NCBI GenBank assembly: GCA_031267005.1
Contig: JAIRZX010000111.1
Coordinates: forward strand, 1-16,688
From: Deltaproteobacteria bacterium
Lineage (GTDB): Bacteria; Desulfobacterota; Desulfarculia; Adiutricales; Adiutricaceae
DNA length: 16,688 bases
Direction: 5' to 3'
The translations under genes and the position numbers were made by a program. The notes under the pieces are model-generated. The model made no database searches. It saw only the letters and a list, made by a program, of their open reading frames with translations, and had not been told where the DNA came from. This document shows, in pieces, positions 8,888 through 16,597 of this stretch (the stretch's first letter is position 1; the number at the start of each line of letters is the position of its first letter).

Positions 8888-9113
8888 TTAAAATAACTCG
8901 ATTAGTTCGACATTCGACAGAAATTGCTCCTGTCTTTCAGGGTGGCCGCTGTAGAGACGAGCCAAACAGAACTTATTAGGCGTAAAGCCATTCGAACCAA
9001 GCTGACCAAAATACAGGCACCTATGAATGCCGCAACGCTTTTCGGGGTCCCAGAAAAGGATAGTCGAAGAAAAGGTATGCCGCCCCTTTGGACTGTCTCT
9101 GTGGATGAACCAT
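8888..9113 (-). pseudogene. N-terminal remnant of a second IS4/IS1634-like transposase
   Basis: ATG at 9113 reads MVHPQRQSKGAAYLFFDYP. A one-base slip near 9060 leads to FWDPEKRCGIHRCLYFGQLG, then SNGFTPNKFCLARL, and a stop at 8888. The pattern KG-x-x-Y...WD-x-EK...R-x-x-x-x-GKL-x-x-x-G-F-x-PNK is typical of the N-terminal domain of a group of IS4-superfamily transposases, with GQL here for GKL. The catalytic domain is absent or unrecognisable downstream. The assignment rests on motif memory and is moderate. This N-terminus differs from that of the 220-1947 element, so it would be a different IS. Confidence 0.45.
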
Positions 9114-9408
9114 CTCAGGCGCCGTGAAACTAACCACAGAATAATAATAAATCTATGGCCGGGGCCGCGTTAAGCCGTTTTTTTAGGCCCGCAAAGGGTT
9201 TAGAGAACTCAAGACATAAAATCACTTACGCTCGGGGAATCTATTCGGAAGTCGGGAAGCAGGAACCCGAAACTCAATACGCCCGACTGAAGGGCAGTTT
9301 ACGGAAATTATAGCGACAGGACGCCACAAGGGGGTAAGCGGGTACATGAATATGCTCGTACGCAGACTAGACCCCGACGGGAAAGGGACAGGAGAGGATA
9401 ACAGCAGG
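9114..9408. other. Spacer below the diguanylate cyclase gene
   Basis: No gene or clear intrinsic terminator is visible between the cyclase stop (9409) and the transposase remnant. Composition changes from AT-rich to GC-rich across this stretch. Confidence 0.4.
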
Positions 9409-10944
9409 TTACGAGGAACTTGTAGTGCGGCCCAAAACACCATCGGGAGGTATTTTGGGAGCGGCATCTGCAGGATCGGGGACGCGGGCACATTCCTCAA
9501 GCGGCGGAAGCTCCGGCCCAGGAGCAAAAGCAGCCGGGCGTTGGTCCAAAGGGGATCCTGCGGAAAGGGCCGACGGGGACAACGCCGTGACTGATGGGGA
9601 GGCATGCTGGTGTTGGGGCGAAAGAGGCGGCAAAGGCCTGCCGGAACCCGACTCAGCCGTTCTCTCCGTTTCCCGTGGAGCCTGCGGTTCAAAGACTTCG
9701 GAGGGCACGGGGGCGAGCCCGGCGAGAGCCACTGCGCGATCCGCCCGCATGGCCAGCTCCGCCGCCTGGTCCGCTTCCCTGCGCCAGATCTCGTCTGCGG
9801 ACGGGGGGAGAGGGATGGGCGGGCCCGACGCCTCCTTCTGTTTTGAAGCCCACAGAACTGCCGCCTCGCGGGCCTCCTCTGCCAGCTCCTCTTCGGTGGG
9901 GGCGTTCAAGTCGATTCCGTACGCGCAGACCTTGTTGCCGCCCAGGGTCTTCGCCATGTAAAGCGCCTCGTCAGCCCTGGAGGTGAGAAGCTTCAAAAGC
10001 GACTCGGAGTTCTCGGCCTTGATGGCTACCTGCTGGGTAAGGGAGGCGATGCCTATGCTTATCGAAATGGGATCGTGGCAGTTGGGGGCCGGGTCGAAGC
10101 GGGAGGAGATTTCCCGGCGGAGCCGCTCGCCTATGTCCAGGCTGTCGTTTAAATTGGTCTGGGGCAAGAGGAGGACGAACTCCTCGCCGCCGTAGCGGGC
10201 GAAGATGTCGGTCTTGCGCTGGAGCTCCTTTACGATCATGGTCGTGTGGATGAGCGCGGCGTCCCCGGAAAGGTGCCCGAAGGTGTCGTTGAAGCGCTTG
10301 AACTTGTCAAGATCCATCATGAGAAGCGAGAGGTCGTCGCCCCTGCGGCGCACGATCTCCACCTCGCGGCCGCCCGCCTCGTTGAAGTAACCGCGGTTGT
10401 AAATCTTGGTGAGGGGGTCGTGAAGGGCCAGGTTGCGGTAGTTGCTCTCGGAAGCCTTCAAGGCCAGCTCCACCTGGTCCCGGCGGCGGATCTCCTTGGT
10501 TAGCTCTATCGTGAGCTTGGCCAGCTCCTCTTGCTTCTCCCGCAACTGCCTCTCGTTGCGGGCCAAGGAGGAGGTCATGAGGTTGAAGGCCTCGGAGAAC
10601 TCGCCCATGTAGTCGACGGTATGGCTGAAGTCCCCGGAAGCCGCGACCTTGAACTGCCAAGCCAGGTGGGAGAGGTTGGCCAGGATGGCCTTAAGGTTGC
10701 CTGAGGTGGCGCCCTTCTTCACCATCCGGAGATCGAGCTCCCCCTTGGCGAAGTTGATGAGAGCGTTCTTGATTTCGGATGTGTGCTGGTAGAGGGAGTG
10801 GAAGGTATCCCAGTCGGCGTACTCGGGGGGCAACACGGGCGTCTTATTGTCCATGATGACCTTCTCCAGGAACTTGAACATGGCTTCGGCGTCGGCCCTG
10901 GTGAAGGTCCTGAGCCTGGTCTTCTTGTAAGCGTCCGATGCCAC
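9409..10944 (-). CDS. GGDEF diguanylate cyclase with low-complexity C-terminal tail
   Basis: The predicted reaction is 2 GTP to cyclic di-GMP. This 511-residue cytoplasmic protein has no membrane segment. Residues 1-165 form a helical N-terminal region (GNLKAILANLSHLAWQFKVA, GDFSHTVDYMGEFSEAFN) ending in a probable coiled coil (about 128-165). The GGDEF domain follows, with DPLTKIYNRGYF (176-187), metal-site Asp in MMDLDKFKRFND (209-220), and active-site GGEEF (252-256). An RKTD inhibitory site (243-246) lies five residues before GGEEF. All catalytic features are intact, so activity and product inhibition are expected. Residues from about 350 to 511 are Pro/Ala/Glu-rich and probably disordered. 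Translation starts at GTG 10944 with GGGGA eight bases ahead. It lies 183 bases downstream of the V4R gene and is probably cotranscribed with it. Confidence 0.95.
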   Translation of the reverse strand: MASDAYKKTRLRTFTRADAEAMFKFLEKVIMDNKTPVLPPEYADWDTFHSLYQHTSEIKNALINFAKGELDLRMVKKGATSGNLKAILANLSHLAWQFKVAASGDFSHTVDYMGEFSEAFNLMTSSLARNERQLREKQEELAKLTIELTKEIRRRDQVELALKASESNYRNLALHDPLTKIYNRGYFNEAGGREVEIVRRRGDDLSLLMMDLDKFKRFNDTFGHLSGDAALIHTTMIVKELQRKTDIFARYGGEEFVLLLPQTNLNDSLDIGERLRREISSRFDPAPNCHDPISISIGIASLTQQVAIKAENSESLLKLLTSRADEALYMAKTLGGNKVCAYGIDLNAPTEEELAEEAREAAVLWASKQKEASGPPIPLPPSADEIWRREADQAAELAMRADRAVALAGLAPVPSEVFEPQAPRETERTAESGSGRPLPPLSPQHQHASPSVTALSPSALSAGSPLDQRPAAFAPGPELPPLEECARVPDPADAAPKIPPDGVLGRTTSSS

Positions 10945-11061
10945 GTGTCAAATCCCCGGAGGCCGGGCCGGAAGCCGCGCCGAGAGCGCCGAATCGGAAA
11001 GGCCGGAGGCCTCCCGGGCGGAAACGGCGCCCAGTTTCCTTACCTGTAGAGAAGCCCCGGC

Positions 11062-11080
11062 CCCGGGGGAGGGCCCCGGG
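11062..11080 (-). other. GC hairpin between V4R and cyclase genes
   Basis: A 7-bp all-GC stem (CCCGGGG/CCCCGGG) with a 5-base loop lies in the 183-base gap between the two genes. No T-run follows, so it is not a classic terminator. It could mark an mRNA processing point or partial attenuation that lowers cyclase expression relative to the V4R protein. Confidence 0.45.
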
Positions 11081-11127
11081 CCCGGCGCGTCTCTGCAGGC
11101 CGCCAGGGAGCCTTCGGCTTTGGAGGC

Positions 11128-11652
11128 CTAAACCGCTTTGGGTTTCGCCTCGAAGCGGCAGGTGCGCTCGTTGGTGCACCAGCAGTCGATCTCCTTTACC
11201 GTGAAGGGCCTTCCCGTGAAGGACTCCATGATGCCGGCTATGAAGCCCTCGTCGTAGACGCACACGCCGTAACCCAGCTCCGGAAGCCCCGAACAGTCCA
11301 GGTCCTCGGCCACGGTCATGATGCACTCCAGGTTCTCGTCAATCTTCTCGACCTTGAAGATGCCGATGCCGATGTCCACCAAGGTTGCCTGAAGCTGCTT
11401 GACCAGGTCGTTTATGTCCTCCGGCGGGTGATCCAGGGCGTTGGCGTAGAAGTGTTTGCCGGCGAGTTCCCCCGCGTCGTAGAAAATCTTGTCGGCAGCA
11501 TCGGTGCCGTAGCGCTGCTCCAGGATGTCCCTGGTGCAGAACTGGAGCAGGCGGTAGGCCTCCATGCGGAGCTTGGGCCCAAGGTTGGGCCTGGCGGTGT
11601 CGAGATCGCCTATTAGCTCCCAGCTGAACTGGTACTTCCGTTCTTCAGACAT
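11128..11652 (-). CDS. V4R (4-vinyl reductase-type) domain sensor protein
   Basis: This 174-residue soluble protein resembles the V4R small-molecule-binding fold found in regulators and beside or inside signalling proteins. The V4R-like end motif is IDCWCTNERTCRFEA (155-169), with Cys157, Cys159 and Cys165. Earlier landmarks include YDAGELAGKHFY (58-69) and CSGLPELGYGVCVYDEGFIA (120-139). The cysteines could bind metal, heme or iron-sulfur, or sense redox, but the ligand is not determined here. The start is ATG 11652, fixed by AAGGAG five bases upstream; an ATG 14 codons earlier lacks such a site. It is the first gene of a likely two-gene operon with the diguanylate cyclase, which suggests that it controls c-di-GMP output. 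Confidence 0.8.
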   Translation of the reverse strand: MSEERKYQFSWELIGDLDTARPNLGPKLRMEAYRLLQFCTRDILEQRYGTDAADKIFYDAGELAGKHFYANALDHPPEDINDLVKQLQATLVDIGIGIFKVEKIDENLECIMTVAEDLDCSGLPELGYGVCVYDEGFIAGIMESFTGRPFTVKEIDCWCTNERTCRFEAKPKAV

Positions 11653-11657
11653 GTAGT

Positions 11658-11663
11658 CTCCTT
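11658..11663 (-). promoter_or_regulatory. Ribosome binding site of the V4R gene
   Basis: AAGGAG lies five bases before ATG 11652. It is the strongest ribosome site in the operon and decides between two in-frame ATG codons. Confidence 0.8.
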
Positions 11664-11762
11664 GGAGGTTGAAGTGCGTGTGGCACGTTGTCATAAACCG
11701 CCTGGCACGGGAGGCCCGTTGCGGAGCCGATTCTTGGGAAAACGGCGAAGCCTTGGGCGACG

Positions 11763-11802
11763 GGCGGGCCGTATCGCCGCAAGAACGCGGCCGAGGCCCG
11801 CC
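11763..11802 (-). other. Two-tier hairpin at the 5' end of the V4R-cyclase leader
   Basis: On the minus strand, outer arms GGCGGGCC (11802-11795) and GGCCCGCC (11770-11763) enclose inner arms GCCGC and GCGGC with a GTTCTT loop, separated by a small asymmetric internal loop (TCG/GATAC). The predicted transcript would begin near 11804, so the structure would form at its very 5' end. There is no T-run after it. I saw no c-di-GMP riboswitch core (GEMM-type) in the leader. Confidence 0.6.
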
Positions 11803-11810
11803 GGACCAAA

Positions 11811-11839
11811 ATTATAGGCTATTCCCCAGAGGCGGTCAA
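11811..11839 (-). promoter_or_regulatory. Strong sigma70-type promoter for the V4R-cyclase operon
   Basis: On the minus strand, TTGACC (11839-11834) and a perfect TATAAT (11816-11811) are separated by exactly 17 bases. The start of transcription would fall near 11804, leaving a leader of about 150 bases before ATG 11652. Confidence 0.75.
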
Positions 11840-12910
11840 ACCTGCCGCAGGGACTGCGGACCGGGACCTTTGACCCGCTGTTTTCGTCAGCCGCGGCTAT
11901 TCCCATGCCTCGATGGCCGAATCCAGTTGCCGTTCCCAACTACCCGAAAACCCCGGCGCCGCCCCTAACGCCCGCTCGGACACCATGGCTGGACGTCTGC
12001 GCCTGGGCTACCTCTTAATGTGTCCTCCTGATCTCGAAACGCGCTCGGAATCACAAGCGCTCATCCTCTCCTGGCGGACGGGCGTGGCGCCCTTTTGAAG
12101 TCTTGCTCGGCAAAGCAGCGCCACGGACAACCAGGAGCGGGCCGGGAGGGTTGCCCGCGACTGGCTTATTAGCCTGTTGAACTATGTAGGTGTACATTTA
12201 TTCTCGGTCAAGGCCTCCCCCGCGGATTATTGCCTCCGGCATTAGAAAGGACGACCGGATTCGACATGGTTCGTCCTCCCCCTCTCCCTTGTTCTCATAT
12301 CTGTACACCTGCAACCCCGCTTCTTGCCTTTTCTCGAGGCTGGCACACTGTCCAAGAAGTTTCTGGGCTTTCCCCCGGCCCATTCCGGACACCGGAGAAC
12401 CTGTTTCCGGAGAGCCGCAGCCAGGGAACGCTCTTGTCCAGCCCGGCTCTGGCCTGGCTGGCAGACCCGGGCAGCCCTGCCCCGCCCGGGGCCGGCCGCC
12501 CTGCCCAGACGGCAAACCGTAATTTCCGGCCATTCGCTTCTGATTCGGAATACACCCCCGCTCAAGACCCTAAGAGCCTTTAGCTCATTAAGGGCTGTTT
12601 GGGGCCCTTACGCACCAGTTATGGTCCGTGTCGGCCAGACAGCGGCCCCGCGAAAGCCTTTGGCTGTTCAGGCCGCGTCCCGCAATGGCCGAGCTTGCGC
12701 CCGCTCTTTCCGGTAAACCCTTCTGGCTCGCCCGGGGCCGCCTCCGGTCCCGAGAGAGGGAATACTTGCCGTCTGCCCCTGGAACCCTCGGGATCCCCGG
12801 GGGCCATCCGGGATACTAGCCGCCATACCTTCTTGCAGCAGGCCGCGCTGGGACGGGAGCTTCTTGGAGGGCTCCCCGCCTCCGGGATTGCCAGCCCCGA
12901 AACGGCGGGC
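11840..12910. other. Long GC-rich non-coding stretch
   Basis: About 1.07 kb lies between the SpoIIE-type gene and the V4R operon promoter. Many overlapping frames on both strands are open (12190-12990), but this follows from GC-rich, stop-poor sequence; none has recognisable motifs. A short stem (gggcg-tgg-cgccc, 12080-12092) followed by tttt lies on the plus strand with no gene to terminate. No tRNA or other RNA could be identified. Confidence 0.45.
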
Positions 12911-14890
12911 TTACACCGGGATTTTACGCCGGAATGCCAGCATGGTGATGTCGTCGGACTGGGGCTCGTCCCCTCGCCATTCTAAGGTTGAGCTGTACAC
13001 CGCCTCCACGGCCTCCTCGGGGTCGCGGGAGGCGCCCTCCAGCGCCCGGCGGAGCCGCTCCTGGCCGAAGAGGGCACCATCGGCGTCCTGGGCTTCGGTC
13101 ACGCCGTCAGTGTAAAGGAGGCAGAGCTCGCCGTCGCCCAGGTATTCTTCCCGCCTCTTGTACTTGACGCCGGGCCAGGCGCCAACCAGGGGATCAGGGT
13201 CTTCCGTCGAAAAAAACCGGACCCCGTCGGCGCCGGCCACCGCCGGGGGGATGTGGCCGCCGTTGGCGTAGGTGAAAATCCCGGTGGACGCGTCGAAAAG
13301 GCCTATGAAGAGCGTCACGAACATGCTTGACGGGTTGCGGTCGTTTAGCTGTTCGTTCAAGAGGGCCAAGGCCGCTTCCGGCTGGAGCCCGCTCTGGATG
13401 GTCCCGCGCACCAGGGTCACCACCATGCTCATGAACAGCGCCGCAGGCACGCCTTTGTCCGAGACGTCCCCGATGGCCAGGCACCTCCGCCCGCAGGGCG
13501 CGGTGAAGAAGTCGTAGAGATCCCCCCCCACCTCCTTTGCCGGGTGCAGCATCGCCGCCGCGTCGAAGCCCGGGGTCTTGGGGGCCTCCCTGGGGAGCGG
13601 CAACATGCCCGCCTGGATCTCCCTGGCCGCAGTGAGCTCGCCCAAGACCCTCTCCTGGGCCTTGCCCGCAGCGATGGCCTCCTGGATGTTGGTGACTAGC
13701 GAGAGCCCCAGCCTGTCGACCGCGCCGGCCAGGCTTCCGACCTCGTCGCGCCGCTCGGCCAAGGGATCGGCGCGGAAAAAGTCCGCGCTCGAGGGATCGG
13801 CCAGATCAAGCCCCTCTGCCTCGGAGGCCCGCCGCTCCAGGCTCAAGAGCCCCCTGGCCAGCACCTTGGCCGAGACCAGGGCGAAGACCACGCCCAAAAC
13901 GACCGCCACCCCCGCGGCGAAGGCGAGCTTCCACGCGAGCGCCCTGGAGGGAGCGGACAGGGCCGCATGGGGGGTGGCCAGCGTAATGTACCAGTCCAGG
14001 GGCCTAAAGTGCTCCACCCGCATTATGACGGGCCCGCGCACCCCCGGGAAGGCTATGTTCTCCTCGAGGAAGCGCCTGCCCCTGGCCTTTTCCATCGCCT
14101 CCGGGGGGAGCCTCCACAAATCCGAGTCGCCCTCCTCACCTTCCCGCGGGCCGCCGTAGGTCAGAAGCGGCGTACCGTCCGGTCCGAACACCGCCGCCAG
14201 CGACCGCTCGCTCAACGGCAATTCCGAAAGGCGGTACCTCAGCTGGCCCAGTACCGACTCGGCCGCCCTGCCGGACCTCACCGCCTCCACGGTGACGTCT
14301 TCCAGAAAGGCGTAGATCCTCCTCCTGTCGCCCGAGGGGCACATGAAGCCCAATAGCGTCCTGGCGCCGGCGGAACCCGGCGTCCCCGAATTGAACAAGT
14401 AGAACCTGCCCTCGGATGACTGCTCGTCCTCCAAGGCGAGGTACGCGAGATTCCTCCCCAGCACGTCGGTGACATCCGTCCAGGACTCTGGGAGCGACGA
14501 CACCGTCTCGTCACCCCCCGCGTCCAGGCGTATCATCCCGGCCTCAACCCCCAGTTCGGAGAGCCTGGCCCTCAGGCTTTCAGAGGTGGGCTCCAGCTCG
14601 GGCGGCCCCCCCCCGCCCTCCTCAAGCACGTCCAGGTAGCTGGCGTACAGGAAGCTCACCTTCCTTAAAGCCTCCTTGCGCCCCACGATGTCGAGCACCT
14701 CCTCCGCCAGGAAGCTGTAGTTGGAGGCCCTGATCTCCTCGGCCAGCACCGCGGCGGCTACCCTGAAGTCCCGGCGCTCCCGCTCCACCCCGGTCGAGGT
14801 GAACTCCTCCAGCGAGTACAGGCTGAAGGGCACCACCGACAGGAACACGGCGGCCACAATGAGGACCGACGTCTTAAGACGGAAGCCCAT
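12911..14890 (-). CDS. Membrane sensor SpoIIE/RsbU-type PP2C phosphatase
   Basis: This 659-residue protein would dephosphorylate serine or threonine, typically on an anti-sigma-factor antagonist of a partner-switching pathway. TM1 lies at about residues 6-27 and TM2 at about 318-345. The roughly 290 residues between them form an extracytoplasmic, probably Cache-type sensor region. A HAMP-like segment (346-400) and the AREIQAGMLP helix (422-431) follow. The catalytic domain has EVGGDLYDFF (453-462), GDVSDKGVPAALFMS (474-488), NGGHIPP (543-549), LLYTDGVTEA (591-600) and QSDDITML (644-651). All metal-binding acidic residues are present. ATG 14890 has GGAGG six bases ahead. It lies 72 bases below the binding-protein gene and is probably cotranscribed with it. 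No anti-sigma or STAS partner is encoded in this window. Confidence 0.94.
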   Translation of the reverse strand: MGFRLKTSVLIVAAVFLSVVPFSLYSLEEFTSTGVERERRDFRVAAAVLAEEIRASNYSFLAEEVLDIVGRKEALRKVSFLYASYLDVLEEGGGGPPELEPTSESLRARLSELGVEAGMIRLDAGGDETVSSLPESWTDVTDVLGRNLAYLALEDEQSSEGRFYLFNSGTPGSAGARTLLGFMCPSGDRRRIYAFLEDVTVEAVRSGRAAESVLGQLRYRLSELPLSERSLAAVFGPDGTPLLTYGGPREGEEGDSDLWRLPPEAMEKARGRRFLEENIAFPGVRGPVIMRVEHFRPLDWYITLATPHAALSAPSRALAWKLAFAAGVAVVLGVVFALVSAKVLARGLLSLERRASEAEGLDLADPSSADFFRADPLAERRDEVGSLAGAVDRLGLSLVTNIQEAIAAGKAQERVLGELTAAREIQAGMLPLPREAPKTPGFDAAAMLHPAKEVGGDLYDFFTAPCGRRCLAIGDVSDKGVPAALFMSMVVTLVRGTIQSGLQPEAALALLNEQLNDRNPSSMFVTLFIGLFDASTGIFTYANGGHIPPAVAGADGVRFFSTEDPDPLVGAWPGVKYKRREEYLGDGELCLLYTDGVTEAQDADGALFGQERLRRALEGASRDPEEAVEAVYSSTLEWRGDEPQSDDITMLAFRRKIPV

Positions 14891-14962
14891 AGGCTGCCTC
14901 CGCTCCCCCCGCGGGCCCCGAGACCGGCGGCCTCGCCCGGCCTTTGTAACGACTGGCCCCGT

Positions 14963-16597
14963 TCACCGGTCCGCCTCCCCGTCCCGGTAGGGCGTTCCCG
15001 CATCGGGCCGATAGCCTGCCGCGGCCCCTCCCGCCGAGTCGGGGCCGTCCCCGTCAAGGCCGCGTCCCCCCTTCTCCGTTATGGCGCCTGAAGCCCCGTA
15101 CGCTTTCATTGGCCCTGGATCGGCCGCTGGCTTGGGCCTCGGGGCGTCCGCGCCCAACAGACCGCTCCCAGTACCCGGAACGGGGGGGGGCTCGTTTGCT
15201 TGCCCTCTTCCAGGCGGCCCTCCGGGCTCCACCCCGTACTCCGGCCCGCCAGGCCCCGGCCCCTGGGCTCCGGAGGGGGCGTCCGCCGCCTGTCCCCCGG
15301 CCCGCCCGGAAGCCAGCCCCCCCGTGCGTACCGCCCAGGAAGGGTGCCCGTCCCGGTAGGGCTCGGCCATGCCCTGGTATATCCTGTCGGCGGCGACCAG
15401 GATCTCGAAAGGCGGGTTCCAGCCTATCCTCAAAGCCATGGTGAGGTTAATGGCGACCGAAGCGTGGGCCTTGTAGACCCCGGGGATTTCCCCCGGCACG
15501 CCCCCGTAGACTATCTCCCGCAAGGCCCTCGCCTCGAAAAGCCCTATATCGTCGTAATCGTCCTGGCCCGCGCTCATGAGCACCCCGGCGCGCACGGCCT
15601 CGGAGCCCTCCTGGGAGAAAGAAGGCAGCCCGGCCTCGGCAATAGGGGCCAGGATCTCGCCCATCCTGCTCCGGAGCATGCCGTTATTGACCGTAAGGTA
15701 AATGGCGTCCGACTCGCGGGAGAGGAACTCCAGGCAGTCCATGAGGTTCCTGAAGGCCGCGTCGCGGTCCGGGATTTCCATGGAGGCGTAGCAGGGTACG
15801 GTCTCGAAGCCCAGCTCCGAGGCGGTCTTCTCGATGGCAGGCCAGGCCATGGACAGCCTTCCCGCCTCGGGGTCCTCCTCCACCGGGACGCCCAGCCTCC
15901 TGAACTTGAATGTCCCGTGGAACAGGCTCAGCTGAGCCGGTATCCTGTCCCTCTTCACGAAAACATGCGCCCAGGGCCTCTCCGCGTCGGGGCCTCCCCC
16001 CTCCCGGGCGAAACCGGCCCCCTCCGGGTCTATGGCGGACATGCTCATGACCGGGACGCCGGGGCTCTCGGCCGCGTAGTCCAGCCCCGCCCGGGTACCG
16101 AACGCCAGAATGAGATCCACGTCGCCCTTCCCGGCAACCCTCTCCGACACGGCCCTCCGGACCTCCGCGCGGCCCCTGGGAGACCAGCCCGCCGAATAGA
16201 AACCGTCCTCCGGGAACTCCAGAAGCCCCCCGGCGCCTTGCGTCCTGGACAGCCACCGCCACAGTTCCAGCGTGTCCGTGGAGTCCGGCTTGGCCGGCGG
16301 GTTCCCGTCCTTCACCAGCCCCAGCGAGTGGAGCCCGCGCACGAGCCCGGAGAGCGTCATGTAATAGTCCGCGTACGAGCCCCCCTCGACGTAGATGATC
16401 CTGAATGGCCTTTTAGCTGGGCGCCTGCCCCGCCAGTCCCCGCCCTGATCCGTTCCCGGATCCAACGTTTGGGCGAAGGCCTCTCCCCCCGCAATCCCCG
16501 CCGGAAGCGGCCCCCCCCCGGACGGCGGGGCCAGGGAGGGCGCCCACAGCGCCAAGGCCAGGGCCGCGGCCGTTAAAACAGGGAGCGCTCCCGCCAC
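14963..16597 (-). CDS. ABC-type periplasmic substrate-binding protein with long disordered tail
   Basis: The protein matches the ABC_sub_bind family: FRIIYVEGGSYADYYMTLSG (65-84), DVDLILAFGTRAG (159-171), PVMSMSAIDPEGAGF (182-196), LFHGTFKFRRLGV (225-237) and PPFEILVAADRIY (395-407), close to where family members usually end. Here a further 130 or so Gly/Pro/Ala-rich residues follow, probably disordered. A signal peptide is visible, with hydrophobic residues about 5-24 and probable cleavage after AFA (42). The n-region of the GTG 16597 start lacks positive charge. The frame stays open to the window end, with FRRRR immediately before this codon, and has no start in the visible part, so the true start may lie beyond the window. 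No permease or ATPase gene is adjacent; the next gene is the SpoIIE-type sensor. The ligand is unknown. Confidence 0.88.
   Translation of the reverse strand: MAGALPVLTAAALALALWAPSLAPPSGGGPLPAGIAGGEAFAQTLDPGTDQGGDWRGRRPAKRPFRIIYVEGGSYADYYMTLSGLVRGLHSLGLVKDGNPPAKPDSTDTLELWRWLSRTQGAGGLLEFPEDGFYSAGWSPRGRAEVRRAVSERVAGKGDVDLILAFGTRAGLDYAAESPGVPVMSMSAIDPEGAGFAREGGGPDAERPWAHVFVKRDRIPAQLSLFHGTFKFRRLGVPVEEDPEAGRLSMAWPAIEKTASELGFETVPCYASMEIPDRDAAFRNLMDCLEFLSRESDAIYLTVNNGMLRSRMGEILAPIAEAGLPSFSQEGSEAVRAGVLMSAGQDDYDDIGLFEARALREIVYGGVPGEIPGVYKAHASVAINLTMALRIGWNPPFEILVAADRIYQGMAEPYRDGHPSWAVRTGGLASGRAGGQAADAPSGAQGPGPGGPEYGVEPGGPPGRGQANEPPPVPGTGSGLLGADAPRPKPAADPGPMKAYGASGAITEKGGRGLDGDGPDSAGGAAAGYRPDAGTPYRDGEADR

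Noticed and set aside
8924..9127. Plus-strand frame of 67 codons
   Set aside because: The opposite strand gives a transposase-like reading over the same bases, and this frame shows no recognisable features.
11653..11804. Possible c-di-GMP riboswitch in the leader of the V4R-cyclase operon
   Set aside because: The conserved GEMM-type core words were not found; only a generic hairpin is visible.
12080..12096. Short GC stem followed by tttt on the plus strand
   Set aside because: The stem is only 5 bp, and no plus-strand gene lies upstream for it to terminate.
12190..12990. Several overlapping open frames of 60-130 codons on both strands
   Set aside because: Stop-poor GC-rich sequence opens many frames at once; none shows motifs, a ribosome site or a preferred frame.
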